From: an uncultured Mycoplasmatales bacterium
Lineage (GTDB): Bacteria; Bacillota_I; Bacilli_A; Mycoplasmatales; Mycoplasmoidaceae
Direction: 5' to 3'
DNA: 8,976 nucleotides
Assembly (NCBI GenBank): GCA_910578525.1
Contig: CAJTRF010000034.1
Span: 1-8,976 of the forward strand
Positions within the stretch are counted from its first letter, which is position 1. Every line of letters starts with the position of its first letter. Made by a program: the position numbers and the translations under genes. This document shows positions 1-6,035 of this stretch, one piece after another. The notes below the pieces were generated by a model that saw only the letters and a list, made by a program, of their open reading frames with translations, made no database searches and was not told where the DNA came from.

Positions 1-5
1 AAAAT

Positions 6-26
6 GGTCAAATGTTAAGGTCAAAT
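6..26. repeat. Short direct repeat GGTCAAAT x2
   Basis: The octamer GGTCAAAT occurs at 6-13 and again at 19-26, a spacing of 13 bases, in the A/T-rich leader before the first gene. It could be an upstream regulatory element or the inner part of a terminal repeat. No inverted copy was noticed elsewhere in the window, so neither role is shown, and in such an A/T-rich leader it may be chance. Confidence 0.3.
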
Positions 27-68
27 AATTTTTAGATTTTTTTTATAATTTTAGGTTTTATTTTTAGT

Positions 69-76
69 TCATTTTT
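69..76 (+). promoter_or_regulatory. Initiator-like motif TCATTTTT before the 278-aa gene
   Basis: TCATTTTT matches the Trichomonas-type initiator TCA(+1)Y(T/A). With transcription starting at A71, the 5' untranslated region would be 11 bases before the ATG at 82. Such very short leaders are typical of T. vaginalis genes. The same motif sits at nearly the same distance before the genes starting at 1214 (-) and 1256 (+), which makes chance less likely. Confidence 0.55.
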
Positions 77-81
77 TAAAT

Positions 82-918
82 ATGAGTGATAAAAACAATA
101 TGGATGAATTTCTTAATAGCCTTCCAATGAAAAACACTCAAGATGACGATGTTCAAGAAGTGCAAAATCCAAAATCAAATAAATCAGTTGTTCAAAAAAA
201 GCAAGAAAATCAAGTTAAAAAGCTTCCGCAAAAGCTAAAATTAGATTCAGTTGAAAAACCCAAAAGAACAAGAGCTAATGTTCCCAAAGCAAAGCCAGAT
301 ACAGAAAAACAAAAACCCAAAAAAGAATCTAAAGTAGAAGATGACAATTCTGATGATGAAAAACCATTCCAATATGTTTCTTATAAAAGACAATTCGTCG
401 AATCCGAGTCCAGCGATGATGAAGATGAAGAAAAAACCGAACATGTAAGATACAAAAGAGAAAGCAGTTCGGATTTCGACGAATTGAAAAGAAAAATAGA
501 TGAAATTGACGAATCTTGCGGAAATTTGGGCAAGCAACAAAATGAATTCGGAAGGGATTTATACGAAATGCAACAAGACATCTCAGCTTGTAGGAAAATT
601 TGTGATAAATTGGAAAGAAAGCACAAAAAGCTCCAAAAACAAGAAAATTTGATGTCAACAATGGCTAGAACTGTTGCATTTCTTGATTTGGACCATTTAA
701 AGAGATGCATCGCGTCATGTGGTTCACCAGAACAAATTAAATATACAATTGGAAATATTTTTCCAAGACAACAAAGGCTTTTGATTAACATTCTTGGAGA
801 ATCAAAAGCTAATTCACTTACAAAACCATTAATGGAATCACCTGATGCAGAAACATTTTGGAAAACAGCAGCTAATATTGAAGCTGAACTTAATGATTTT
901 GATTTACAAAAAAAATAA
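82..918 (+). CDS. Unrecognised 278-aa acidic/basic coiled-coil protein, phosphoprotein-like layout
   Basis: I do not recognise a family. Residues 1-130 look disordered and very rich in K, E, D and Q. A basic stretch at about 59-81 (KPKRTR then KPKK) could be a nuclear localisation signal. Residues 97-135 hold two copies of a YKR element followed by acidic serines (ESESSDDEDEE, then ESSSDFDE), which resemble casein kinase 2 sites. Residues 131-190 are strongly heptad-like and probably form a coiled coil. Residues 195-275 look like a compact helical domain containing the hydrophobic segment QRLLINILGE. A disordered acidic N-terminus, a central coiled coil and a small helical C-terminus recall viral polymerase-cofactor phosphoproteins, but this is an architectural analogy only. 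The start is supported by the initiator motif 11 bases upstream. It faces the 90-aa gene across a 23-base gap. Leucine codons favour CTT and TTG, unlike the capsid block. Confidence 0.8.
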   Translation: MSDKNNMDEFLNSLPMKNTQDDDVQEVQNPKSNKSVVQKKQENQVKKLPQKLKLDSVEKPKRTRANVPKAKPDTEKQKPKKESKVEDDNSDDEKPFQYVSYKRQFVESESSDDEDEEKTEHVRYKRESSSDFDELKRKIDEIDESCGNLGKQQNEFGRDLYEMQQDISACRKICDKLERKHKKLQKQENLMSTMARTVAFLDLDHLKRCIASCGSPEQIKYTIGNIFPRQQRLLINILGESKANSLTKPLMESPDAETFWKTAANIEAELNDFDLQKK

Positions 919-955
919 TTAAATAAAATACTTTTTTTTATTTATTCTTTTTTAT
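909..955. terminator. Convergent 3' region with TAAA signals and A/T inverted symmetry
   Basis: The ends of the 278-aa gene (+) and the 90-aa gene (-) meet here. TAAATAAA lies just after the plus-strand stop (920-927), and the minus-strand stop itself reads TAAATAAA (944-937). TAAA is the known polyadenylation signal of T. vaginalis and often includes the stop codon. The A-rich left side and T-rich right side are roughly complementary and could fold, but this may only reflect composition. Confidence 0.4.
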
Positions 956-1214
956 CTTTTAAATCAATTTTTGTTCCATCTCTTAGCTTAATATAAAGAT
1001 GTGTTTGCATCCATGGGAAAACAACATCATAATTGGCATCAAACCATTTTATTAAATTAGCTTTTGTTCTTTTTTGTTCTCCAGTGAGTCCAATTTTAAG
1101 ATATGAATCAACGACAGACGCAAGAGACCTTAATTGTTCAGCAATAATATCATCACCGAAAAAATAAACAAGCTTATTCCAAGCTTTTGTTTGATAAACA
1201 TCATCCGTTGACAT
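942..1214 (-). CDS. Unrecognised 90-aa protein
   Basis: This is a small soluble protein of unknown family with no signal peptide or membrane segment. Residues 1-40 are probably helical, with aromatic and acidic residues (WNKLVYFFGDD). The middle, KANLIKWFDANYDVVFPWM at about 51-69, is tryptophan- and phenylalanine-rich and looks like a folded core. The end, LYIKLRDGTKIDLKDKKE, has a predicted beta hairpin and a charged tail. The ATG at 1214 is supported by a TCACTTTT initiator whose A(+1) falls at 1225, leaving an 11-base leader. It is transcribed divergently from the 102-aa gene, and both proteins begin MST because the start regions form an inverted repeat. Its stop codon lies in TAAATAAA. 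A small accessory or early protein is plausible, but no function can be assigned. Confidence 0.72.
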   Translation of the reverse strand: MSTDDVYQTKAWNKLVYFFGDDIIAEQLRSLASVVDSYLKIGLTGEQKRTKANLIKWFDANYDVVFPWMQTHLYIKLRDGTKIDLKDKKE

Positions 1215-1219
1215 TTTTT

Positions 1220-1227
1220 AAAAGTGA
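1220..1227 (-). promoter_or_regulatory. Initiator-like motif TCACTTTT, minus strand
   Basis: On the minus strand the sequence reads TCACTTTT, matching TCA(+1)Y(T/A) with A(+1) at 1225. This is 11 bases before the ATG at 1214. It mirrors the plus-strand copy at 1244 and presumably drives the 90-aa gene. Confidence 0.6.
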
Positions 1228-1243
1228 ATTGTTATTTTTCACA

Positions 1244-1252
1244 TCACTTTTT
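1244..1252 (+). promoter_or_regulatory. Initiator-like motif TCACTTTTT, plus strand
   Basis: TCACTTTTT matches TCA(+1)Y(T/A) with A(+1) at 1246, giving a 10-base leader before the ATG at 1256. A weaker overlapping match, TCACA, starts at 1239. The position of this motif is the main reason for choosing the ATG at 1256 over the in-frame ATG at 1187. Confidence 0.6.
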
Positions 1253-1255
1253 AAA

Positions 1256-1564
1256 ATGTCAACCAAAAAACCCACTGCAAGAATCAATGAATTGAAGAGA
1301 GAAATCAAATCATGTGCTGACAATCTTGCTTGTTATGTTAAAGACTATATTAGTCAAGAAAAATCCAAAGAACAACTTAAAAGCTTGATAATATCAAGAG
1401 CACTTGATATCAACTTGTTTACCAATGATTTGGTTGCAATTGCCCTCAAACCTGAAAAGGAGAAAAAAGAAAATCCCGATATTATCTTTGAAGGTCCTAA
1501 AGAAGAAGAGGAAGAATCAAAAGAGCCTGAAGAGGATAAAAAAGAAGACAATGATAATAACTAA
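1256..1564 (+). CDS. Unrecognised 102-aa helical protein with acidic tail
   Basis: Family not recognised. Residues 1-65 (beginning MSTKKPTARI) are basic and predicted helical, with hydrophobic repeats such as LKSLIISRALDI. Residues 66-102 form a highly charged, glutamate-rich tail (EEEEESKEPEEDKKED) ending DNDNN, likely disordered. The open frame extends upstream to an ATG at 1187. That would start inside the divergent 90-aa gene and read through the initiator, adding 23 phenylalanine-rich residues, so 1256 is preferred. The stop lies in TAAATAAA, the same 3' signature as the two preceding genes. It is convergent with the 113-aa gene at 17 bases. A basic helical head with an acid tail could suit protein-protein or nucleic-acid binding, but that is speculation. 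Confidence 0.72.
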   Translation: MSTKKPTARINELKREIKSCADNLACYVKDYISQEKSKEQLKSLIISRALDINLFTNDLVAIALKPEKEKKENPDIIFEGPKEEEEESKEPEEDKKEDNDNN

Positions 1565-1581
1565 ATAAACAATCTAATTTC

Positions 1582-1923
1582 TTACTTTATACAATATAAT
1601 AAGCTCAAATGATAATTATTTATTAATTCATTATATTCTTTTATATATACATTTTTGAAATCTGTGATTACTTCTCCATTATCTTTTATTATTTTTATTG
1701 TTTCTATTTTTCCAATTGGATTATATTTAGAAGCACAACATTTAACATCTTCATTTAATAATATTTCTACATGATTTGATTTTGTAGCTACTTTAATAAT
1801 ACTCCTTAATGACTCTAAAGGTACTACAATATTGTTGAAAAATACCAAATTACTTAATAACGCTTTATCTTGATATAATAATATTTGTGCGTATGTTTCA
1901 AGTATAATTGTTCTAACATCCAT
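1582..1923 (-). CDS. Unrecognised 113-aa protein, last gene of the minus-strand block
   Basis: I do not recognise this product. It is hydrophobic and lysine-rich without an obvious membrane segment. Residues 1-50 alternate leucine, isoleucine and valine and may pack as helices (LLYQDKALLSNLVFF). Residues 50-90 look beta-rich and include a CC pair at about 62-63 (VKCCASKY). Residues 90-113 are aromatic. It ends the nine-gene minus-strand array and starts 9 bases after the stop of the 143-aa gene, so co-transcription is likely. An out-of-frame ATG lies 7 bases upstream of the chosen start. Its place downstream of the capsid gene suggests a late or structural accessory role, with no direct evidence. 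Confidence 0.68.
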   Translation of the reverse strand: MDVRTIILETYAQILLYQDKALLSNLVFFNNIVVPLESLRSIIKVATKSNHVEILLNEDVKCCASKYNPIGKIETIKIIKDNGEVITDFKNVYIKEYNELINNYHLSLLYCIK

Positions 1924-1932
1924 CTTTCATAC

Positions 1933-2364
1933 TTAATAAACAATGTTTTCAACAACAACTTTATGCTTTGGACCATAAACAATATCAGCTTTATCACGCT
2001 CTTGTGCTCGTCCTTGCAACAATCCATAATCTTCTGCTCTGCCTAAGTATGGAGGTAGCATTGGGGGAGGCTTTACGCGTGGAGAATGAATGTAATATTG
2101 TCCATCGGTCATACATACAGGTGGTTCAGTTGTTGGTTTAGTTATATGTTCATTTGTTTGTGGAAGTCTTACTGGTTTTATTTTGAAATAATGATATAGA
2201 GGTCTATTAATATCATGATTAAATGTTATTGCATATGTGTTGTCATTTCTAAAAATGCCATGGTCTTCATACGGTATTGTATATCTCTTTAATGTAGCTT
2301 CATTATACATCATACCTTCTGTGGCAATAATTTCAATATTACTGGACTTATAATCATTGGACAT
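1933..2364 (-). CDS. Unrecognised 143-aa proline- and tyrosine-rich protein, possible virion accessory
   Basis: The family is unknown. The N-terminal half (1-70) looks beta-rich, with alternating polar and hydrophobic residues (NDNTYAITFNHDI, YHYFKIKPVRL). Residues 70-110 are an extended proline-rich linker containing VKPPPMLPPYLG. The C-terminus is charged and ends VVVENIVY. There is no signal peptide or transmembrane segment. It lies 28 bases downstream of the major capsid gene on the same strand, the widest gap in the block, and 9 bases before the 113-aa gene. A beta domain plus proline linker next to the capsid gene would fit a small virion protein, but this rests only on composition and position. 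Confidence 0.7.
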   Translation of the reverse strand: MSNDYKSSNIEIIATEGMMYNEATLKRYTIPYEDHGIFRNDNTYAITFNHDINRPLYHYFKIKPVRLPQTNEHITKPTTEPPVCMTDGQYYIHSPRVKPPPMLPPYLGRAEDYGLLQGRAQERDKADIVYGPKHKVVVENIVY

Positions 2365-2392
2365 TTAGAAAATTTAAAAAATTTGTTCTTGC

Positions 2393-3979
2393 TTATTCAG
2401 GTGTTGTTAAATCATATGGACCAATACGTACCAATGGAGGGATTCCATTTGGTTTAACTAGAATACTAATACAAATATCACTCAAAAGACATAACAATGG
2501 AGGTGTTGCAACAGCTTGTCTATATGGACTATTATCTGCTTGAGAACAAATTATTTCAAAGTTAATAGGAGCAATACTTGTAAGACCTTGTTGATATGTT
2601 CCATCTGTTTCAGTAGCAAAACCAATAAAGAATGATGATTTATCATCTGGATAATTACCTGTAATTTCTTCATTAAATGCTTTGTTATTACATAATGATG
2701 CGACAACTTCTTTATTGAAACCTGTTTGTTCGCCATTCATATTCATAGCATTTTGACAATATTCAATAAACTCTGGATGTTCATCTTCAGTACCAAATGC
2801 TTTTGCTGGAATATTACCATAACCACCGCAATTTAATTGGAATTGTTTGAATAATGGATTTTTGAAGTATGTATGATGTGTATGCTTTAAAGGGAATAGA
2901 CAAAAGATAGAATCAACAAATCTAGGCGTACACGTACAAGTACATTTATCGGAAATATCATTCAAAGGTCTAGTACATGTATAAAATGATAATGTTTGTG
3001 TTGGGAATGTTAATGGATGCTCAGGGTTTGAATATCTTTGAACTAAAGCATTATAAATATCACTCTCAATACCAAAACATGGAATAATACTTGCACATTC
3101 TTCAATAGTGTAATCAACGACACTAATTGTTCTGGGTTCAGCTGTTAATGTATGGACGTTTTTGTCGCTAGTTGCAACATTTACCCACATTCTTATAGGT
3201 TCTCCAATTGGTGTAAATTCATTAGTAATATCAGCTAATGCATATGCTTGGAATTTATTAGCATTGTTTCGTAATTTTAAGCTAGGACCACAAGGACAAT
3301 AAACCATTCCAGCACAAGAGAAGTATAAACGCAATTCTAGTTTTCCAGCGAATGCAGGTAAATATTTAATATTTGATAATGGTAAGAATCTACGTAAATC
3401 AATCTTTAATCGAATTTCATCTTCAATGTCTACAGTATTTGCATCAATATCTACTACCATTCCACATCTACTTCCATGTTTCATATTCCAAATATCTTTA
3501 TGTCTAGCTTTAGAATAAATATCAGCTCTTTTAACTACTTCATTCGAACAACAAGCTGTCAAAAATGATTCTTCGCATCCATTATTTTGGGTATAAACAG
3601 TCATTCCATTAGCAACGATTTCATATTTTTCTATTGCATCTCTAGCATCTTTAAAACCAATCCAAATTGAAGAAAATGATTCACCATCAACATTACTTAA
3701 ATCCTTTATTTTTTCACTAAGATGTAATTTTACTTTTAGTCGTGCTTTAATAAATCCATTATAAATATCTGCTGTATTATGTGTATTAGGAGATATAATA
3801 ACACTAGTATATGACCCTCCTTGAATAGGTGGAGATGGAGAATAAGAAGTTTGAGGATTAATATTATATTGTTTATTAGTGTCTGAAGCTGCAATACAAT
3901 TATCTACAACGTCGAAATATGACGCAACTTGTGTGCAGACTTCTGCAGATGTTCTCATATAGACCTCATTGTTATACAT
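2393..3979 (-). CDS. Probable major capsid protein (double jelly-roll, Maverick/Polinton type)
   Basis: The 528-residue length and overall pattern fit double jelly-roll major capsid proteins of Mavericks and related viruses, which form trimeric capsomers. Residues 74-90 (GFIKARLKVKLHLSE) and 185-220 (EDEIRLKIDLRRFLPLS, then AGKLELRLYF) look like paired strands of the first jelly roll. Residues 286-300 lead into the second. The stretch VDSIFCLFP, then FKNPLFKQFQLNCGGYGNIP (372-391) and a segment ending IEYCQNAMNMNG, resembles the second-barrel region of such proteins. This call is by eye, not by alignment. It carries 22 cysteines, with clusters at 222/228/230 and 346/348/350. IQGG|S at 52-56 fits adenovirus-protease specificity and would remove a 55-residue N-terminal arm. 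The start is M1; M8 is an alternative. It sits mid-block beside other probable structural genes. Confidence 0.72.
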   Translation of the reverse strand: MYNNEVYMRTSAEVCTQVASYFDVVDNCIAASDTNKQYNINPQTSYSPSPPIQGGSYTSVIISPNTHNTADIYNGFIKARLKVKLHLSEKIKDLSNVDGESFSSIWIGFKDARDAIEKYEIVANGMTVYTQNNGCEESFLTACCSNEVVKRADIYSKARHKDIWNMKHGSRCGMVVDIDANTVDIEDEIRLKIDLRRFLPLSNIKYLPAFAGKLELRLYFSCAGMVYCPCGPSLKLRNNANKFQAYALADITNEFTPIGEPIRMWVNVATSDKNVHTLTAEPRTISVVDYTIEECASIIPCFGIESDIYNALVQRYSNPEHPLTFPTQTLSFYTCTRPLNDISDKCTCTCTPRFVDSIFCLFPLKHTHHTYFKNPLFKQFQLNCGGYGNIPAKAFGTEDEHPEFIEYCQNAMNMNGEQTGFNKEVVASLCNNKAFNEEITGNYPDDKSSFFIGFATETDGTYQQGLTSIAPINFEIICSQADNSPYRQAVATPPLLCLLSDICISILVKPNGIPPLVRIGPYDLTTPE

Positions 3980-3996
3980 TTCTTACGGGAAAAAAA

Positions 3997-4545
3997 TTAA
4001 TGTATATCATCAAATATGTGGCTTTTCTTAGAATACATTTTAATAGGAATTTCATATTCTTCTTGTTCTGGTACTTCTTCAATTTGTTCATATTCTTCTG
4101 GTTCTGGTTCTATATATTTCCTTTTCTTACTCATTCGTTTATCAACTACTTCTTTGATTAATCGTTTTTGCTCTTTTCGCTTTCTTTGAGTTTTCATTTC
4201 TTCTCCTAATAACTTCAATTGATTCAAGATTTCAAGACTAATAGTTGGGTCATATATAGGTTTTTGAGGTTTTGATTGTTTCTTTACTTTTCTTGGTTTT
4301 TCTTCAATTTCTTCAGTTTCTGGAGTTTCTTCAAAATCCTCAGTTTCTGGAGTTTCTTCAAAATCCTCAGTTTCTTGAGTTTCTTCGACTTCTTCAGTTT
4401 CTTCAGGTATTGGAGTTTTTCGTTGTTTCACAATGTATTTACCTTCAGTTCGAGTTGGTAAAACTTCCCATTCTGGGTCATCATGTCCATTTATCCATCT
4501 TTGAATAACTGCTAATCTCTTTGAACCTGTTAAGTGTTTTGACAT
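3997..4545 (-). CDS. Unrecognised 182-aa charged protein with 9-residue repeats, possible scaffold or core protein
   Basis: Not assigned to a family. Residues 1-42 form a small basic-aromatic module (IQRWINGHDDPEWEVLPTR, GKYIVKQR) that may be folded. Residues 48-82 are acidic nine-residue repeats: EETQETEDF, EETPETEDF, EETPETEEI. Residues 83-97 are basic (KPRKVKKQSKPQKP). Residues 100-145 are probably a lysine/arginine-rich coiled coil (LEILNQLKLLGEEMKTQRKR). Residues 147-168 are acidic again, followed by a basic end. Alternating acid and basic blocks around a coiled coil would suit a scaffolding or genome-associated protein. That is inferred from composition and from its place between the capsid and pVI-like genes. 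It starts 11 bases after the upstream stop and ends 17 bases before the capsid start. Confidence 0.72.
   Translation of the reverse strand: MSKHLTGSKRLAVIQRWINGHDDPEWEVLPTRTEGKYIVKQRKTPIPEETEEVEETQETEDFEETPETEDFEETPETEEIEEKPRKVKKQSKPQKPIYDPTISLEILNQLKLLGEEMKTQRKRKEQKRLIKEVVDKRMSKKRKYIEPEPEEYEQIEEVPEQEEYEIPIKMYSKKSHIFDDIH
4311..4412. repeat. In-frame 27-bp tandem repeat, about 3.5 units
   Basis: Units lie at 4311-4337, 4338-4364 and 4365-4391, followed by a partial fourth. The first two differ at one base and the third has drifted at several positions. The 27-bp period keeps the reading frame and encodes the acidic nonapeptide EETPETEDF on the minus strand. This is a likely site of copy-number variation between element copies. 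Confidence 0.9.
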
Positions 4546-4556
4546 TTATTATAAAA

Positions 4557-5147
4557 TTAAACTCTTCTTCTTCTTGCGACATTTCTTACAGGTTCTGTTT
4601 TTATAGTTGCTGAAGGAATTGATGAAGGTGTATTATCACTTTTAGGAACTTCACTAATAACTTTACTTACTGTTTTAGTAATAGAAGGAATAACCCCTGC
4701 TTTCGGTACTGCTTTTGTTATTGTTTTAACTACATTTTTAACAGATGATGGATTTTCTTTATTAATTGAATATGCTTTAGGTGTATTACTTGAAGTTGAA
4801 GATGTAGGACCTGATTTAGATTTATTTTTCTTTGGTGGAACATAATTTGCATCTCTACCTTGGGCGATATTATTAACTTTAGAAAGAGCAGATTTAATAT
4901 TACCTTCAGGAATATATTTTAATGCTTTATCAGCGTAATTAGATATTTTATTTCTAGTGTCTTCACTTAAAAAATGTTGACCTACAGTATTCGCAACTTT
5001 ACCTATTAATCCAGCGTGTTTACTAACTAAATCAGTTGATTTATCTAATACTTTACCAGCTAGACCACCAGTCATATTATTAGCATAACTCATAATTGAT
5101 TTTCCTGCAATGCCTAAACCTTTTCTAATATATTTTCCAAATCCCAT
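4557..5147 (-). CDS. pVI-like membrane-active/core protein candidate (196 aa)
   Basis: The N-terminus (MGFGKYIRKGLGIAGKSIMS) is glycine-rich and amphipathic. It is followed at residues 25-29 by MTGG|L, a match to the adenovirus protease consensus (M/I/L)xGG|x. Residues 29-95 are predicted amphipathic helices (LAGKVLDKS, LIGKVANTVGQHFL). Residues 100-130 are a serine/proline/lysine linker. Residues 135-170 repeat a VKTITKAVPK / TKTVSKVISEVPK pattern. The protein ends VARRRRV. Adenovirus pVI has a similar plan: a cleaved N-terminal peptide, a membrane-lytic amphipathic helix, a disordered middle and a basic C-terminal tail that activates the protease. Analogous proteins have been proposed in adintoviruses. 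Homology is not shown. No internal cleavage site precedes the basic tail, and the tail lacks pVI's cysteine. It lies between the ATPase and the repeat protein. Confidence 0.68.
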   Translation of the reverse strand: MGFGKYIRKGLGIAGKSIMSYANNMTGGLAGKVLDKSTDLVSKHAGLIGKVANTVGQHFLSEDTRNKISNYADKALKYIPEGNIKSALSKVNNIAQGRDANYVPPKKNKSKSGPTSSTSSNTPKAYSINKENPSSVKNVVKTITKAVPKAGVIPSITKTVSKVISEVPKSDNTPSSIPSATIKTEPVRNVARRRRV

Positions 5148-5165
5148 TTTTTAAATTAAAATAAA

Positions 5166-6029
5166 TTACTTCTCAAAATAGTACTTGTTTGCTGTTATAT
5201 TCATTATAAACTTATCGTGAGGGTCTCTGTGTTGTAGGTACTCAGCAACTGTTTGTTTAGTATTGAGATTATTATTAGTTTGTTGCAATAAACTTGTAAA
5301 ATCTTCTTCACTATATCCGCTATAACAAATAACATCTGTAGCTAATCTTTTAGCATTAATATGAACAAATCTAATTGTTTGAAAAGCCATAATACATGTT
5401 ATATTAAAATGTCTAGTTTTAGTTAATATTTTAATAAATTCACTATTCCCATTCTTTAATAAATCACTTCCAGCACAGTCATCTAATATAATCAATGTAT
5501 GGTATGGATATGATGCAGTTTGATATTTACATAATTTGCTAGCAATATAAACTATTTTATCTTCTAAGTCATTTAAATGATGTTTTTCTATTAATCTTTG
5601 CATTTCTTCACTAGTCTCTTTCATTTTTGATAGGACATGTTTAACAATAGCATAATATTTAGTTTTTCTTCTAATATGTCTTTTTAAGATATTCATTAAT
5701 TGTCTCTCTGAAACATATTCAATTTTAGATTTTATTTTTTTGTTTAATACTTCAGCTGTTTTATCCATTTTACCAGATGTAGAACAAAAGATTATTTTAT
5801 TATAATATGGCTTTTTAAATAGTCTTTCAGTTATCATAATATGTCTCCAAATCCAATAACTTTTCCCAGCTCCAGGTCTACCGATTAAAAAATAAATACC
5901 ATTAGTACTAAAAGGATATTCATCACTTAATGGCTTAATTAATGCTCCTTCAATATCTCTCATATTTTTATTCAATGTTTCATTAATCAATGTCTCAACA
6001 TTCTTAATTAAATTACCATTTTTCTTCAT
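5166..6029 (-). CDS. Genome-packaging ATPase, FtsK/HerA superfamily, A32-like
   Basis: The motor expected to pump DNA into the capsid using ATP. A Walker A motif, GRPGAGKS, lies at residues 50-57 after a beta strand (IYFLIG). Walker B is TLIILDD at 178-184, with the acidic pair D183-D184. TKTRHFNIT (203-211) supplies a possible arginine-finger or sensor region. AFQT (215-218) matches the glutamine motif common in this family, and a segment near NAKRLATDVI (225-234) fits the region after it. The length, 287 residues, is within the range for Maverick and A32-type ATPases. A lysine-rich helical insert at about 110-160 between the two Walker motifs looks longer than in a minimal enzyme. The gene starts 6 bases after the integrase stop and is followed after 18 bases by the pVI-like gene. 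Confidence 0.88.
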   Translation of the reverse strand: MKKNGNLIKNVETLINETLNKNMRDIEGALIKPLSDEYPFSTNGIYFLIGRPGAGKSYWIWRHIMITERLFKKPYYNKIIFCSTSGKMDKTAEVLNKKIKSKIEYVSERQLMNILKRHIRRKTKYYAIVKHVLSKMKETSEEMQRLIEKHHLNDLEDKIVYIASKLCKYQTASYPYHTLIILDDCAGSDLLKNGNSEFIKILTKTRHFNITCIMAFQTIRFVHINAKRLATDVICYSGYSEEDFTSLLQQTNNNLNTKQTVAEYLQHRDPHDKFIMNITANKYYFEK

Positions 6030-6035
6030 TTAATA

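Larger units (their letters stand above)
1210..1260. repeat. Inverted repeat forming a divergent promoter
   Basis: The left arm, GACATTTTTTAAAAGTGA (1210-1227), is almost the reverse complement of the right arm, TCACTTTTTAAAATGTC (1244-1260). They differ essentially by one base in run length. Each arm holds an initiator, a short A/T leader, the ATG and the next codon bases of the gene pointing outward. The 16-base centre, ATTGTTATTTTTCACA, is unpaired. Confidence 0.75.

Noticed and set aside
1..60. Left terminal inverted repeat of the element
   Set aside because: No matching inverted copy exists in the window and no target-site duplication can be judged, so an element end cannot be claimed.
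247..791. Three overlapping minus-strand open frames of 97-136 codons
   Set aside because: They lie opposite the 278-aa gene. Their phenylalanine-, isoleucine- and serine-rich products mirror its lysine- and glutamate-rich coding, and no start signals support them.
1187..1255. Longer start for the 102-aa gene at 1187
   Set aside because: It would overlap the divergent 90-aa gene and read through the initiator. The initiator at 1244 and its symmetry with the minus-strand copy support 1256.
1354..1551. 65-codon minus-strand frame rich in serine
   Set aside because: It is the antisense shadow of the glutamate-rich tail of the 102-aa gene.
2031..2070. PPxY-type late-budding motif in the 143-aa protein
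   Set aside because: The proline stretch reads PPPMLPPYLG, and the tyrosine directly follows PP instead of being one residue further on, so it does not match PPxY.
2551..2736. 61-codon minus-strand frame inside the capsid gene
   Set aside because: It is on the same strand in another frame, with low-complexity leucine/lysine content and no start signal; a shadow of the capsid gene.
3919..4161. 80-codon plus-strand frame, very phenylalanine-rich, resembling membrane segments
   Set aside because: The apparent hydrophobicity comes from reading GAA/AAA-rich coding DNA backwards. It spans the capsid start and the end of the repeat protein.
4311..4412. CRISPR-like array
   Set aside because: The repeats are directly abutting without spacers and preserve the coding frame; this is a coding minisatellite.
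4272..4508. Plus-strand frames with repeated FLQFLEFLQNP units
   Set aside because: They are antisense to the 27-bp repeats that encode the acidic nonapeptide. The repeat explains the pattern, and no start context supports a membrane protein.
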